A stretch of DNA of 64,000 nucleotides, taken from the NCBI RefSeq assembly GCF_036010665.1, contig NZ_CP108581.1, positions 689,501 through 753,500 on the forward strand, read 5' to 3'. The notes beneath the pieces are model-generated. The model did no database searches. It saw nothing but the letters and a program-made list of their open reading frames with translations, and was not told the DNA's origin. The DNA comes from Microbispora sp. NBC_01189. Lineage in GTDB: Bacteria > Actinomycetota > Actinomycetes > Streptosporangiales > Streptosporangiaceae. Made by a program: the position numbers and the translations under genes. This document shows, one piece after another, positions 1-8,676 of the stretch; positions within the stretch are counted from its first letter, which is position 1, and every line of letters starts with the position of its first letter.

Positions 1-810
1 CATGACGCCGATCCGGTCCATCGCCTCCTGGACGCCGCAGCCGGTGTGCCCGGCGAGCACGCTGACGAGGTTGTTGCGGATGTTCGCCTGCCCCCGCTCC
101 TTGGCGTAGGAGATGAGGTCGTTGTCCCAGACGACCACGTCGTTGGCGTGCCCGGTCATCTCGTGGACAGCGGGGTGGAGCCACTCGTCCACCGTGAGGC
201 GCACCCCGGCGGCCACGTCGATCAGCGCGAAGACGGTGAGCATCGCGCCGGTCCTGCGGCGCATGAAGACGTAGTCGTCGATGGTGGGGAGCACGTCGTC
301 CTCCCGGTTGGCGGCCTCCCACACCTGGGCGAACAGGTAGTCCTTGGTCGTCGTACGCCAGCGGTCGAGCTGGTCGGGGGTGGCGTGGGCGGCGATGCGG
401 GTCCTGATGCCGAGCAGCGCCCGGGCGAAGACGTCTTCGACCGCACCACCTTCTTCGGCGTCCTCCACGACGGTGTAGAGCTGGGGCAGGGCCCGGGCGA
501 TCTCGGCCGCCCGCCGGTCCGACTCGCAGTAGGCGTCGTCGAACGCGAAGAGCCACACGCACCAGTCGGTGACGAGCTGGCACAGCTCCCGTGAGGCGTA
601 CGGGTAGGTGCGGGCGCCGAGCCATCCGTACCGGGCGAGCCGGAAACGCTCGAACTGGTCGCCGGTGATCATGCCGGAGGCGGCCAGCCAGGCCAGCGTG
701 TCCCGGTCCACCGCGTCCACGTGGGGGTTCACCGCGCGGGGGAAGGGGCAGGCGAGCTTGGGGATGCGGACGAGGTGCCCACTGGGGGAATCCGCTTTCG
801 CAGTAGCCAT
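1..810 (-). CDS. class I terpene synthase (3' end outside window)
   Basis: This is a class I terpene cyclase, which ionises a prenyl diphosphate with Mg2+ and folds the carbocation into a cyclic terpene. The 270 residues visible lack the C-terminus because the gene runs off the left edge. The Asp-rich metal motif DDAYCESD lies at about residues 91-98 and the NSE triad NDLISYAKE at about 230-238, each at the usual position for bacterial sesquiterpene or monoterpene synthases. The product cannot be predicted from the sequence. The ATG is chosen because it gives the typical N-terminus ending in the PFPRAVNPH block. The gene is divergent from the PAC2 gene. Family assignment is secure. Confidence 0.9.
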   Translation of the reverse strand, partial: MATAKADSPSGHLVRIPKLACPFPRAVNPHVDAVDRDTLAWLAASGMITGDQFERFRLARYGWLGARTYPYASRELCQLVTDWCVWLFAFDDAYCESDRRAAEIARALPQLYTVVEDAEEGGAVEDVFARALLGIRTRIAAHATPDQLDRWRTTTKDYLFAQVWEAANREDDVLPTIDDYVFMRRRTGAMLTVFALIDVAAGVRLTVDEWLHPAVHEMTGHANDVVVWDNDLISYAKERGQANIRNNLVSVLAGHTGCGVQEAMDRIGVM

Positions 811-1063
811 CCGACAAGGATGATCCTGCCGGGGAGACAGAGACCACCCTTGCCCCGATTAAGGACACATCGGTCAGCGATTCGGGGCAGCCGGTTCACG
901 CCGTTCAGACTGGGCCGGGGCGCCCGGCGCGCGGCCGGTCCGGCTCCGGGTCCGGATGCCCGTTGGACAGCGTCCACCGATAAGGTCGCCGCAACCGCCG
1001 CGGAATCGACCGGGCACCCCGTAGGTTCAGTAGGTAAAGGCTTCGTGAGAAAGGCTGGGACAC

Positions 1064-1969
1064 GTGTCCGACCCCACGGATCTCTATCGGCTCGACGGGG
1101 ACCTTCCCGAGCTGACCGATCCGGTGCTGATCTACCACTTCGAGGGGTTCGTCGACGCCGGCGCGACGGGGCGGCTGGCCCTGGGGCACCTCCTCGCCGA
1201 GCTGGAGCACCGGGTGATCGCGACGTTCGACGTCGACCGGCTGCTCGACTACCGGTCCCGCCGGCCGGTGATGACCTATGACACCGACCGCTGGACCGAC
1301 TACGAGACCCCGGAGCTGGCCGTCTACCTGACCCGTGACGTCACCGGCACCCCGTTCCTCATCATGAGCGGGCCCGAGCCCGACCGGGAGTGGGAGCTGG
1401 TCACCGAGGCCGTCGGCATGCTGGTGACCAGGCTCGGCATCCGTACGCTGGTCACCGTGCACGGCATCCCGATGGGCGTCCCGCACACCCGGCCGCTCGG
1501 ACTGACATCCCACGCCAGCCGCCCCGACCTCGTCAACGGGCAGGACAGCCCGTTCGGGAAGGTCCGGGTGCCGGGCAGTCTCGCCGGGCTCATCGAACTG
1601 CGTCTCGGGGCCAAGGGACACGACGCCCTCGGTTACGCGATCCACGTGCCGCACTACCTCGCCCAGGCGGAGTATCCGCAGGCCGCCGTCACGGCGCTGG
1701 AGGCGATCACCCGCGGCACCGGGCTGGTGTTCCCCACGGAGGCCCTCCGGGACGCGGCCGAGAAGACCACGGCCGAGATCGAGGAGCAGATCGCGGCCTC
1801 CGACGAGCTCGCGGGCGCGATCCACGGCCTGGAGCAGCAGTATGACGCGTTCCAGTCGGGCGCCACGCGGGACAGCCTCCTCGCGGAGGACACGCCCATG
1901 CCCACGGGTGAGGAGCTCGCCGCCCAGTTCGAGGCGTTCCTCGCCGAACGCGACGACCACGACGGTTAG
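1064..1969 (+). CDS. PAC2 family protein
   Basis: This 301-residue protein belongs to the PAC2 (proteasome-assembly-chaperone-like) family, which is widespread in actinobacteria and mostly uncharacterised. The family core is visible in the N-terminal block LIYHFEGFVDAGATG (about 23-37) and in the stretch TLVTVHGIPMGVPHTR in the middle. The C-terminal third is helical and charged, as in relatives. It starts at GTG and ends 16 bp before the next ORF on the same strand, so co-transcription with the Gfo/Idh oxidoreductase is likely. No catalytic residues are known for the family and no specific role is claimed here. Confidence 0.88.
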   Translation: MSDPTDLYRLDGDLPELTDPVLIYHFEGFVDAGATGRLALGHLLAELEHRVIATFDVDRLLDYRSRRPVMTYDTDRWTDYETPELAVYLTRDVTGTPFLIMSGPEPDREWELVTEAVGMLVTRLGIRTLVTVHGIPMGVPHTRPLGLTSHASRPDLVNGQDSPFGKVRVPGSLAGLIELRLGAKGHDALGYAIHVPHYLAQAEYPQAAVTALEAITRGTGLVFPTEALRDAAEKTTAEIEEQIAASDELAGAIHGLEQQYDAFQSGATRDSLLAEDTPMPTGEELAAQFEAFLAERDDHDG

Positions 1970-1985
1970 AATCGGCCCGCCACTC

Positions 1986-3134
1986 ATGCCTTCCCCGCTC
2001 ACTCCGCCTTCCGGCATCCGGGTCGGGCTCGCGGGCTTCGGCCCGGCCGGGTCCTTCTTCCACGCGCCGCTGATCGCCGCCACCCCCGGGCTGCGCCTGT
2101 CCGCCGTCGTCACCCGCGATCCCGGCAGGGCCGGGCGGGTACGCGCGGACCACCCCGGAGCCGAGGTCGTCGCGTCGGCGGAGGACCTGTGGGACGCCTG
2201 CGACCTCGTGGTGATCGCGACGCCGAACCGCACCCACGTGCCGCTGGCGGCCGAGGCGCTCAAGGCCGGTCTCCCCGTGGTGGTCGACAAGCCGCTGGCC
2301 GGCGCCGCCGACGAGGCCCGCGACCTCGTACGGCTGGCCCGTGACCGCGGCCTCATGCTGACGGTCTTCCAGAACAGGCGCTGGGACGGCGACTTCCTCA
2401 CGCTGCGCCGCCTGCTGCCCGAACTGGGCGAGGTCCGCCGCTTCGAGTCGCGGTTCGAGCGGTGGCGGCCGGTGCCCAAGGGCGGCTGGCGCGAGGCGGG
2501 CGGCCCCGAGGACGTCGGCGGCACGCTCTTCGACCTCGGCAGCCATCTGGTCGACCAGGCCCTGACGTTGTTCGGCCCGGTCGCCCACGTGTACGCGGAG
2601 ACCGATGTCAGGCGGGCCGGGATCCGCAACGACGACGACGCGTTCGTGGCGCTGACCCACCGGAGCGGGACCCGGTCGCATCTGTGGATGAGCGCGGTGG
2701 CCGGTCAACCGGGCCCGAGGCTGCGGGTGCTCGGCTCCCGCGCCTCCTACGTCAAGTGGGGCCTCGACCCGCAGGAGGAGCGCCTGCGCGCGGGCGAGCG
2801 CCCGGGGCCCGACGACTTCGGCCGTGGCGAGGGCCCGCGTGACGGCTGTGGCACGGAACGGCGCGAAGGCTGGGGCACGGAGCGGCACGAAGGCTGGGGC
2901 ACAGAGCCGCCCGAGCGCTGGGGCTTCCTCGGGGTCGAGGGCGACGTCCGCCCAGTCTCCACGGAGCCGGGCGCCTACCAGCGGTTCTACGAGGGCGTCG
3001 TGGCCTGCCTGCGCGACGGCGCGCCGCCGCCGGTGCCCGCGGAGGAGGCCGTCGCGACGATCGCCGTCCTCGAGGCGGCCCGGCTCTCCGCGTCCCTCGG
3101 CCAGGTGGTGCCCGCCCCCGCGCACGGGGAGTGA
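1986..3134 (+). CDS. Gfo/Idh/MocA family oxidoreductase with 8-residue tandem repeats
   Basis: This 382-residue NAD(P)-dependent dehydrogenase has an N-terminal Rossmann fold with the nucleotide loop GLAGFGPAGS (about residues 11-20), the EKP-like block VVVDKPLAGAA, and the C-terminal substrate-binding domain with DLGSHLVDQAL. The substrate is probably a sugar or inositol-type polyol, but it is not determinable. The ATG at 1986 is preferred over longer in-frame starts, whose extra residues overlap the PAC2 gene and look non-coding. Oddly, about residues 281-312 carry four tandem 8-residue units of the form GTExxEGW, encoded by 24-bp repeats, in a loop that relatives lack. The enzyme core looks intact. 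Confidence 0.88.
   Translation: MPSPLTPPSGIRVGLAGFGPAGSFFHAPLIAATPGLRLSAVVTRDPGRAGRVRADHPGAEVVASAEDLWDACDLVVIATPNRTHVPLAAEALKAGLPVVVDKPLAGAADEARDLVRLARDRGLMLTVFQNRRWDGDFLTLRRLLPELGEVRRFESRFERWRPVPKGGWREAGGPEDVGGTLFDLGSHLVDQALTLFGPVAHVYAETDVRRAGIRNDDDAFVALTHRSGTRSHLWMSAVAGQPGPRLRVLGSRASYVKWGLDPQEERLRAGERPGPDDFGRGEGPRDGCGTERREGWGTERHEGWGTEPPERWGFLGVEGDVRPVSTEPGAYQRFYEGVVACLRDGAPPPVPAEEAVATIAVLEAARLSASLGQVVPAPAHGE
2826..2921 (+). repeat. 24-bp in-frame tandem repeat, 4 units
   Basis: Units start at 2826 (degenerate), 2850, 2874 and 2898. They encode GEGPRDGC, GTERREGW, GTERHEGW and GTEPPERW inside the Gfo/Idh oxidoreductase. The phase matches codons exactly, so copy-number change would not shift the frame. 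Confidence 0.9.
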
Positions 3135-3172
3135 GCCCGCCCGCCCCAACGGCTCCTCTCCGGTCTCGCCGG

Positions 3173-3973
3173 TCAGCCGCGGAGGCGGCCGTACAACGCC
3201 TCGGTGTCGGCGCCGGTCCAGCCGTGGGCGTGCAGCCAGCCGAGAGGGCCGTCGAACCGGTCGTCCAGGGTGGACAGGAACTGGGCCATGTAATCGGGCC
3301 GCGGCAGGTGGCTGTCGACCGGCTTTCCGTCGAGGTCGGCGCGGTAGGTGGGGCTGGCCCGCAGGCGGGCGAGGATGCCCCCCAGCCGGTCCCCGGTCGC
3401 GACGTAGTCGCCGATGATCGCCTCCCGGGTGGCCCCGGCGACGGCCAGGGCCAGCGCACAGACCACCCCGGTGCGGTCCTTGCCCGCCGCGCAGTGCACC
3501 ACGGCCGCGCCGTCGTCACGGGCGAGCACCCGCAGCGCGGCCACCACCGAGTCGGGCCGGTCGCGCAGGTAGCCGTAGTAGTAGCCGGTCACCCGCAGTT
3601 CGGCGAGGTCCTCCTCGCTCCGCTCGTCCTGCCACGGCAGCGCCCTGTCGTCGATGGTGTCGGCCTCGACGTCGGTGAACCGCCCGCCCTCCGCGAACAG
3701 GCTGTGATGGTGTACGGCGACCTCCGGCAGGCGGGTCAGGGGTCCGGGCCCCTCCAGGCGCACCTCCGTGCCCGACCGCAGGTCGACGACGTGCCGCAGC
3801 TTGAGGTCGCCCACGAGCAGCGCGATGTCACGGGAGGTGAGGCCCTGCAGGTTGTCGGCCCGCAGGATCCGGCCGGGCGCCGTGGTCCCACCGTCCTCGG
3901 TGGGGAGCCCGCCGAGGTCCCGCACGTTCGCCGCGCCTTCGAGAACGATCCAACGCTTGTGTGCATTCATCAT
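3173..3973 (-). CDS. tyrosine/serine protein phosphatase (Y_phosphatase3 type)
   Basis: This 266-residue cysteine phosphatase carries the signature loop HCAAGKDRTG (HCX5R) in the middle of the chain. The N-terminal block ANVRDLGG is typical of the bacterial tyrosine-protein phosphatases related to IphP and mycobacterial PtpB-like enzymes. It probably dephosphorylates phosphotyrosine or phosphoserine, or possibly phosphoinositides; the substrate is unknown. No signal peptide or membrane segment is seen. It is convergent with the Gfo/Idh gene and divergent from the SGNH esterase. Two adjacent ATG codons make the first residue uncertain by one position. Confidence 0.9.
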   Translation of the reverse strand: MMNAHKRWIVLEGAANVRDLGGLPTEDGGTTAPGRILRADNLQGLTSRDIALLVGDLKLRHVVDLRSGTEVRLEGPGPLTRLPEVAVHHHSLFAEGGRFTDVEADTIDDRALPWQDERSEEDLAELRVTGYYYGYLRDRPDSVVAALRVLARDDGAAVVHCAAGKDRTGVVCALALAVAGATREAIIGDYVATGDRLGGILARLRASPTYRADLDGKPVDSHLPRPDYMAQFLSTLDDRFDGPLGWLHAHGWTGADTEALYGRLRG

Positions 3974-4209
3974 TCCGAGCCTATCCGCCCCTCTGTGACG
4001 GAAGAATGTGGGCAGAGTGAAAGGTCCGAAACCCCCTCGGGGCCGGGACCGCGCGGGTGATCACTCGTACCCGTCAAGTTCTTCCCCGGACTCCGGCAAA
4101 GACCCGTAATGTAGGGCGGCGCGCATGCTCTACGATCAACGGTTCCGGCGGCCGATCGCCCCGCCGCCGTCGACCCGCCCAGGCGGCCCGACCCACTTGG
4201 AGGACCCGG

Positions 4210-5535
4210 ATGGCACGGCCGGCTCACCGGTTGACCATGGCCGCTCTTGCCCTCGCCGTGACCGGCGCGACCACCGCGCTCCCCACGGCACCGGTCCAGG
4301 CGGCGTCTCCGGCGACCGCGAACGCGCCGGCGAACGCCCCAGCGAACGTCACGGCCGCGTCTCGCGCGGCGGCGTCGTCGTCGGCTTCGGCGGCCTCGTC
4401 GGCGGCCTCCCGGCGGAAGGGGGACACGCCCGCCCGGCAGCGCCTGGTGGGCGCCTGGACCACCTCGACCGACCGCGTGGTGGCGGCTCTCGGCGGGCAG
4501 ACCGTGCGGATGGTCGTGCGCGTGAGCGCCGGCGGAGGCGGAACGCGCCTGCGCCTGTCCAACGTGTTCGGGACGGCGCCGGTGACCTTCGCCCACGTCC
4601 ACGTGGGCGCCCAGGCGTACGGCGCGGAGATCCTCACCGGCACGAACCGGCAGGTCACCTTCGGCGGCCGGAAGTCGGTGCGGGTGCCGGCCGGGCGGGC
4701 CGTCTGGAGCGATCCGATCCCGGGCCGGATCGTCGCCGGCTCCGCCCTGGTCGTCAGCCTCTTTCTGCCGGGCACGGTCGGCGGCATCACCGGGCACGAG
4801 CGCGCCTACGCCACGACGTTCCTGTCCGACCCCGGCGACCACGCGGCGGAGGAGACCGCCGACGGCTTCACCTACACCAGCACGCAGTGGTACTTCCTGG
4901 ACCGCATCGCGGTCGAGACCACGTCGAAGGCGGGCTCGGTCGTCGCCTTCGGCGACTCGATCACCGACGGCGCGGGCCAGAACACCGACGCCAACCGCCG
5001 CTGGACCGACTATCTGCGGCAGCGCATGGTCCGGGTCTCGCCGTCGCGCAGAATGGCGGTGCTCAACGCGGGCATCGCCGGGAACCGGCTGCTGCGCTCC
5101 GGCATCGGCCCGAGCGGTCTCAGCCGGTTCTACCGCGACGCGCTCACCCAGCCCGGCGTACGGACCGTCGTCGTGTTCATGGGCATCAACGACATCTCCC
5201 GGGGTGAATACACCTCGATCAAACCCCTCGCGTACGGGTACAAGCGGCTGATAGCCCTCGCGCACGCCCGCAAGATCAAGGTGGTGGGCGCCACGCTCAC
5301 CCCGTTCTACGGGTTCGGCACCTGGACGCCGGAACGCGAGGACGTCAGGCTGCGGCTCAACCAGTGGATCCGCACGAGCAAGGCGTTCGACGGCGTCCTC
5401 GACTTCGACAGGGCCGTGCGCGACGCCGAGTTCCCCGAGCAGCTCGCCGCGTCGTACGACTCGGGCGACCATCTGCACCTGAGCGACGCCGGCCGGCGCA
5501 GGCTCGCCTACACGGTGAACCTCCGCGCCCTGTGA
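4210..5535 (+). CDS. secreted SGNH/GDSL hydrolase
   Basis: This 441-residue exported esterase or lipase-like hydrolase has an N-terminal signal peptide of about 33 residues (Arg-rich start, hydrophobic AALALAVTGATTAL, AxA-type site near VQAAS). A 45-residue Ala/Ser-rich linker follows. A beta-rich domain (about 80-220) precedes the SGNH catalytic domain. Block I is FGDSITDG, block II has the Gly of GIAGNRLL, block III has GIND, and block V is DHLHLSD with the Asp/His pair. Substrate may be an acylated polysaccharide or lipid. The ATG at 4210 follows GGAGG with good spacing and places the signal peptide at the N-terminus; longer upstream starts add a non-coding-like stretch. Confidence 0.88.
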   Translation: MARPAHRLTMAALALAVTGATTALPTAPVQAASPATANAPANAPANVTAASRAAASSSASAASSAASRRKGDTPARQRLVGAWTTSTDRVVAALGGQTVRMVVRVSAGGGGTRLRLSNVFGTAPVTFAHVHVGAQAYGAEILTGTNRQVTFGGRKSVRVPAGRAVWSDPIPGRIVAGSALVVSLFLPGTVGGITGHERAYATTFLSDPGDHAAEETADGFTYTSTQWYFLDRIAVETTSKAGSVVAFGDSITDGAGQNTDANRRWTDYLRQRMVRVSPSRRMAVLNAGIAGNRLLRSGIGPSGLSRFYRDALTQPGVRTVVVFMGINDISRGEYTSIKPLAYGYKRLIALAHARKIKVVGATLTPFYGFGTWTPEREDVRLRLNQWIRTSKAFDGVLDFDRAVRDAEFPEQLAASYDSGDHLHLSDAGRRRLAYTVNLRAL

Positions 5536-5569
5536 CCCGGATCGGCCCAGGGGTCGCTACCGTTTGTCC

Positions 5570-7240
5570 ATGGTTGCCCCCCTTGAGCCTGAAGACCCGC
5601 GCACGCTCGGCGGGTTCCGCCTCGGCGGCCGGCTCGGCGAGGGCGGCCAGGGCGTCGTCTACCTCGGCCACGGGCCGCACGGCGAGCGGGTCGCGGTCAA
5701 GGTGCTCAAGACCGGGCTCGACCCCATCGTGCGCGAACGGCTGGCCCGCGAGCTCGACGCCATGCGCGGCGTCGCCCCCTTCTGCACGGCCAAGGTGATC
5801 ACGGCGGTCGTGGAGGGGAGCCGGCCGTACATCGTCAGCGAGTTCGTCGACGGCCCCTCGCTCCAGCAGCGGGTGGCCGCCTCGGGCCCGCTGCGCGGCG
5901 GCGACCTCGACCGGCTCGCGGTGGGCACGGCGACCGCGCTCGCGGCGATCCACGCCGCGGGGATCGTGCACCGCGACTTCAAGCCGGGCAACGTGCTGCT
6001 GGGGCCGGACGGCCCGCGGGTGGTCGACTTCGGCATCGCCCGCCAGGGCGAGAGCCAGACGATCACGGCCGGGCCGGTGGGCACCCCTGCCTACCTGGCG
6101 CCCGAGCAGATCGCCGGGCAGCCGGCCACGCCCGCGTCCGACGTCTTCGCGTGGGGAGCCACGATCGTCTTCGCCGCCACCGGCCGCGCGGCCTTCGGCG
6201 CCGACAACGTCGCCGCCGTGCTGCACCGGATCATGACGGCCTCCCCCGACCTGACGCCGTTGCCGCCGTCGCTGCGGGCGCTGGTCGAGCGGTGCCTGGC
6301 GAAGGATCCGGCGGCCCGGCCGTCCGCCCGCGACCTGCTGCTCACACTGGTCGCCGGCGCGCCCGACCCGCTGCGCGCGGGTGCCGCCGTGAGCGGCGGA
6401 GCCGCCCCGGCCGCCGGCGGCGACCCGTACGGAACGCTCCCGCGCCAGCCGTACGGTGCGCCCGAGCCCCGGGCGGCAGAGCCTGGTACGGCAGAGCCTG
6501 GTACGGCAGAGCCTGGTACGGCAGGGTCCGGGGCGGCAGGGTCCGGGGCGGCAGGGTCCGGGGCGGCAGGGTCCGGGGCGGCAGGGTCCGGGGCGGCGGT
6601 CATCTCTCCCGGCGGCGCGGCCCGTGGGGGCTCGCGCGCCCGCCTCCTGGCCGGGGCGGGCACGGTCGTGGCGGCTCTCGGGATCAGCGCGGCGCTGCTG
6701 GTCCCGCGCCTTGCCGCCGCGCCTGACGGCACCTCCCCCGCTACGTCCACAAGCCCGGTGCCGACGGCCGACACGGCCGGCTCCTACCCCACCGGCACGG
6801 AGCCGACCGGCGCCCAGACGACCGGAACGGAGACGACCGGAAGGGAGACCGCTTCGCCCGGAGGCGGCTCCACGCCGTCCTCTCCCCCTGTCACGACCAC
6901 GACGGCGGCCGCGATTCCGGCCGCGTTCGCGGGCAGGTGGCAGGGTCACATCGCGCCCGACGTCCCACTGATGGGCGAGTACGACATCGAGATCGAACTG
7001 CGGCGAGGCGAGAAGACCGGCAGGTGGAAGGAGCCGGCGAGCTCCTGCGAGGGCACGCTGTGGCTGACGGGAGCACAGACGGGGGGCTCCGGCCCCACGC
7101 TCACCTTCCGCTTGGAGGACGTGGACGGCTGCGTACCGGGCGACGTGATGCTCACCCGGAAGGGCGACGCCCTCGCCTACCGCCACACCGACGACGCCAG
7201 GATCTTCGCCTACACCGGCGACCTGACCAGGGACTCCTAG
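5570..7240 (+). CDS. membrane serine/threonine protein kinase
   Basis: This 556-residue Hanks-type kinase has its glycine loop GEGGQGVVYLG at about 23-33, the catalytic Lys in VAVKVL near 44, HRDFKPGN at about 134-141 and DFG at about 153. A Pro/Ala/Gly-rich linker follows, with eight 5-residue repeats. One transmembrane segment (about 357-380) then leads to an extracellular Ser/Thr-rich stalk and a compact C-terminal domain (from about 445, AFAGRWQGHI) of unknown ligand. The layout is that of actinobacterial sensor kinases, but without PASTA repeats. ATG 5570 is chosen; a TTG two codons earlier is possible. The gene follows the esterase by 34 bp on the same strand and may be co-transcribed with it. 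Confidence 0.92.
   Translation: MVAPLEPEDPRTLGGFRLGGRLGEGGQGVVYLGHGPHGERVAVKVLKTGLDPIVRERLARELDAMRGVAPFCTAKVITAVVEGSRPYIVSEFVDGPSLQQRVAASGPLRGGDLDRLAVGTATALAAIHAAGIVHRDFKPGNVLLGPDGPRVVDFGIARQGESQTITAGPVGTPAYLAPEQIAGQPATPASDVFAWGATIVFAATGRAAFGADNVAAVLHRIMTASPDLTPLPPSLRALVERCLAKDPAARPSARDLLLTLVAGAPDPLRAGAAVSGGAAPAAGGDPYGTLPRQPYGAPEPRAAEPGTAEPGTAEPGTAGSGAAGSGAAGSGAAGSGAAGSGAAVISPGGAARGGSRARLLAGAGTVVAALGISAALLVPRLAAAPDGTSPATSTSPVPTADTAGSYPTGTEPTGAQTTGTETTGRETASPGGGSTPSSPPVTTTTAAAIPAAFAGRWQGHIAPDVPLMGEYDIEIELRRGEKTGRWKEPASSCEGTLWLTGAQTGGSGPTLTFRLEDVDGCVPGDVMLTRKGDALAYRHTDDARIFAYTGDLTRDS
6476..6595 (+). repeat. 15-bp in-frame tandem repeats (3 + 5 units)
   Basis: Three copies of a unit encoding AEPGT (6476-6520) are followed directly by five copies of a unit encoding AGSGA (6521-6595), in the juxtamembrane linker of the Ser/Thr kinase. 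Copies are identical or nearly so at the DNA level, which suggests recent expansion. Confidence 0.95.
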
Positions 7241-7322
7241 TCTCTGCTTGTTCTGGGGTGGTTGCGGTGTGAGTGGCGTTGCGCCGGGTAGTGCGAGCGC
7301 GTCCACGCACGGGAGGAAACCC

Positions 7323-7892
7323 ATGGCAACCGACGTCATCGGCCTGATCAAAGAAGATCACCGCGATGTGGAGTCGCTGTTCGAACGGCTCCAGAAGATG
7401 CCGGAGAACCGTCCGGCTCTGCTCGCGGAGCTGGCGGCGAAGTTCATCGCCCACAGCGAAGGCGAGGAGGACGTGGTCTACCCCCTGCTCGCCAGGCGGC
7501 GGCCGGAGGAGAAGGAAGAGGTCCACCACGGCGCCGAGGAGCACCACGAGGCCGAGGAGATGCTCTCGCGGCTGCTGGAGACCCACCCGGAGAGCACGGC
7601 GTTCGACACCCTGCTGCAGGAGCTCGTGAAGGCGGTCACCCACCACGTCGAGGAGGAGGAGAACGACATCCTCCCCGCCCTGGAGCAGGCCGTCTCCCTG
7701 GAGGAGCGGGTGCGCGCGGGCAAGTCCTTCAGCAGGCGGAAGGCCGAGGCGCTGGCCAAGCCGATCAAGCCGCGCTCGCGCACCAAGGAGGAGCTGCTGC
7801 ACCAGGCCAAGGAGCTGGAGCTCGAGGGAGCGTCCGGGATGAGCAAGGACGAGCTCGTCGCCGCGATCAGGCAGAAGAAGCAGCAGGGCTGA
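7323..7892 (+). CDS. hemerythrin domain protein
   Basis: This 189-residue cytoplasmic protein has an N-terminal hemerythrin-like four-helix bundle. Iron-ligand positions are suggested by H in KEDHRDVE, HSEGEEDVVYPLL, HHEAEEM and THHVEEEENDILP. The family binds a di-iron site and handles O2, NO or peroxide, or stores iron. The C-terminal 45 residues (TKEELLHQAKELELEG...) resemble a Rho-N/SAP-like helical module, so nucleic-acid binding is possible but unproved. ATG 7323 follows the strong ribosome site GGGAGGA. The gene ends at a bidirectional hairpin before the convergent HAD gene. Confidence 0.9.
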   Translation: MATDVIGLIKEDHRDVESLFERLQKMPENRPALLAELAAKFIAHSEGEEDVVYPLLARRRPEEKEEVHHGAEEHHEAEEMLSRLLETHPESTAFDTLLQELVKAVTHHVEEEENDILPALEQAVSLEERVRAGKSFSRRKAEALAKPIKPRSRTKEELLHQAKELELEGASGMSKDELVAAIRQKKQQG

Positions 7893-7910
7893 CCCCGGGC
7901 CGTGGTCGCG

Positions 7911-7945
7911 GCGCCGTACGCCGGGGGCGGGCAGGCGTACGGCGC
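7911..7945. terminator. bidirectional GC-rich hairpin
   Basis: A 12-bp perfect stem (GCGCCGTACGCC / GGCGTACGGCGC) with an 11-nt loop lies between the convergent hemerythrin and HAD genes. There is no T-tract, as is usual for actinobacterial terminators. Confidence 0.65.
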
Positions 7946-7955
7946 GGCGGCCGGG

Positions 7956-8615
7956 TCAGGTGAGCGCGGGGACCAGGTGGACGAGGTCGGCGAGGCCGTC
8001 GGCGACCAGGTCGGCGCGGGCGGCCTCGGGGCGGGCGGCGTGCAGGTGGCCCCAGGGGCCCCGGCGCAGCAGGGCCGTCCGCATCCCCGCCGCCGCGGCC
8101 GGCAGGACGTCGTTGTCGAGGCGGTCGCCCACGTAGAGGATCTCCCCCGGCTCGTGCCCGCACACGGCCGCGACCTTGGCGAAGAACGCGGGGTCGGGCT
8201 TCTCCACGTTCCAGGCGGCGGAGGTGTGGACCCCGTCGACCGGCAGGTCCATCGCGACCAGCGCGTCGTAGGCCTGGGGCGGCTGGTTGCCCGCGACGAC
8301 CAGGTCGTACCCCGCCGCGCGCAGCGCCGCGAGGCCGGGCCGGACGTCGGGGTAGAGGTCGTCGGCGTCGAAGTTCTCGCGCAGCCCGGCCGGGTCCTCA
8401 CGCCGCCACGCCTCGATCTCGGCCTCGACGTCGATCCCCGGGCTGACCAGCTCGAACGCCTCCCGGTGGCTTCGGTCGAGGGCCGCCATGCCGCCGAGGA
8501 CGCCCAGGAAGGTCAGGCGTGGCACACCCAGCCGGTCGGCCCACCGCGACCAGATCCGGGTCTCGTCGATGAGCGTCTCCCCCACGTCGAACACGAGCGC
8601 CCGGACCATGACCAT
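7956..8615 (-). CDS. HAD family hydrolase
   Basis: This 219-residue haloacid-dehalogenase superfamily phosphatase has motif I DVGETLI near the N-terminus (first Asp nucleophile, in the FDVGET form that lacks the usual second Asp), the cap domain in the middle, motif III Lys in VEKPDPAFF and motif IV YVGDRLDND. The DVGET variant at motif I is seen in a subset of HAD proteins; loss of the second Asp may lower or change phosphatase activity. Substrate unknown. Starts at 8615 or two codons later at 8609 are both possible. It is divergent from the gamma-glutamyltransferase with about 60 bp between them. Confidence 0.87.
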   Translation of the reverse strand: MVMVRALVFDVGETLIDETRIWSRWADRLGVPRLTFLGVLGGMAALDRSHREAFELVSPGIDVEAEIEAWRREDPAGLRENFDADDLYPDVRPGLAALRAAGYDLVVAGNQPPQAYDALVAMDLPVDGVHTSAAWNVEKPDPAFFAKVAAVCGHEPGEILYVGDRLDNDVLPAAAAGMRTALLRRGPWGHLHAARPEAARADLVADGLADLVHLVPALT

Positions 8616-8676
8616 CCCATCCCTTACGTCCCGATTCACGGCAGCCACTTTACGGTGTGCCGTACCATCACCGGTC

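Noticed and set aside
905-2629. A 574-codon minus-strand frame opposite the PAC2 and Gfo/Idh genes.
   Set aside because: Shadow of two recognisable genes; its translation has no domain and is Arg/Gly-rich.
5357-7351. A 664-codon minus-strand frame opposite the Ser/Thr kinase.
   Set aside because: It is antisense to a kinase with all its motifs, and its repeats are the complement of the kinase repeats.
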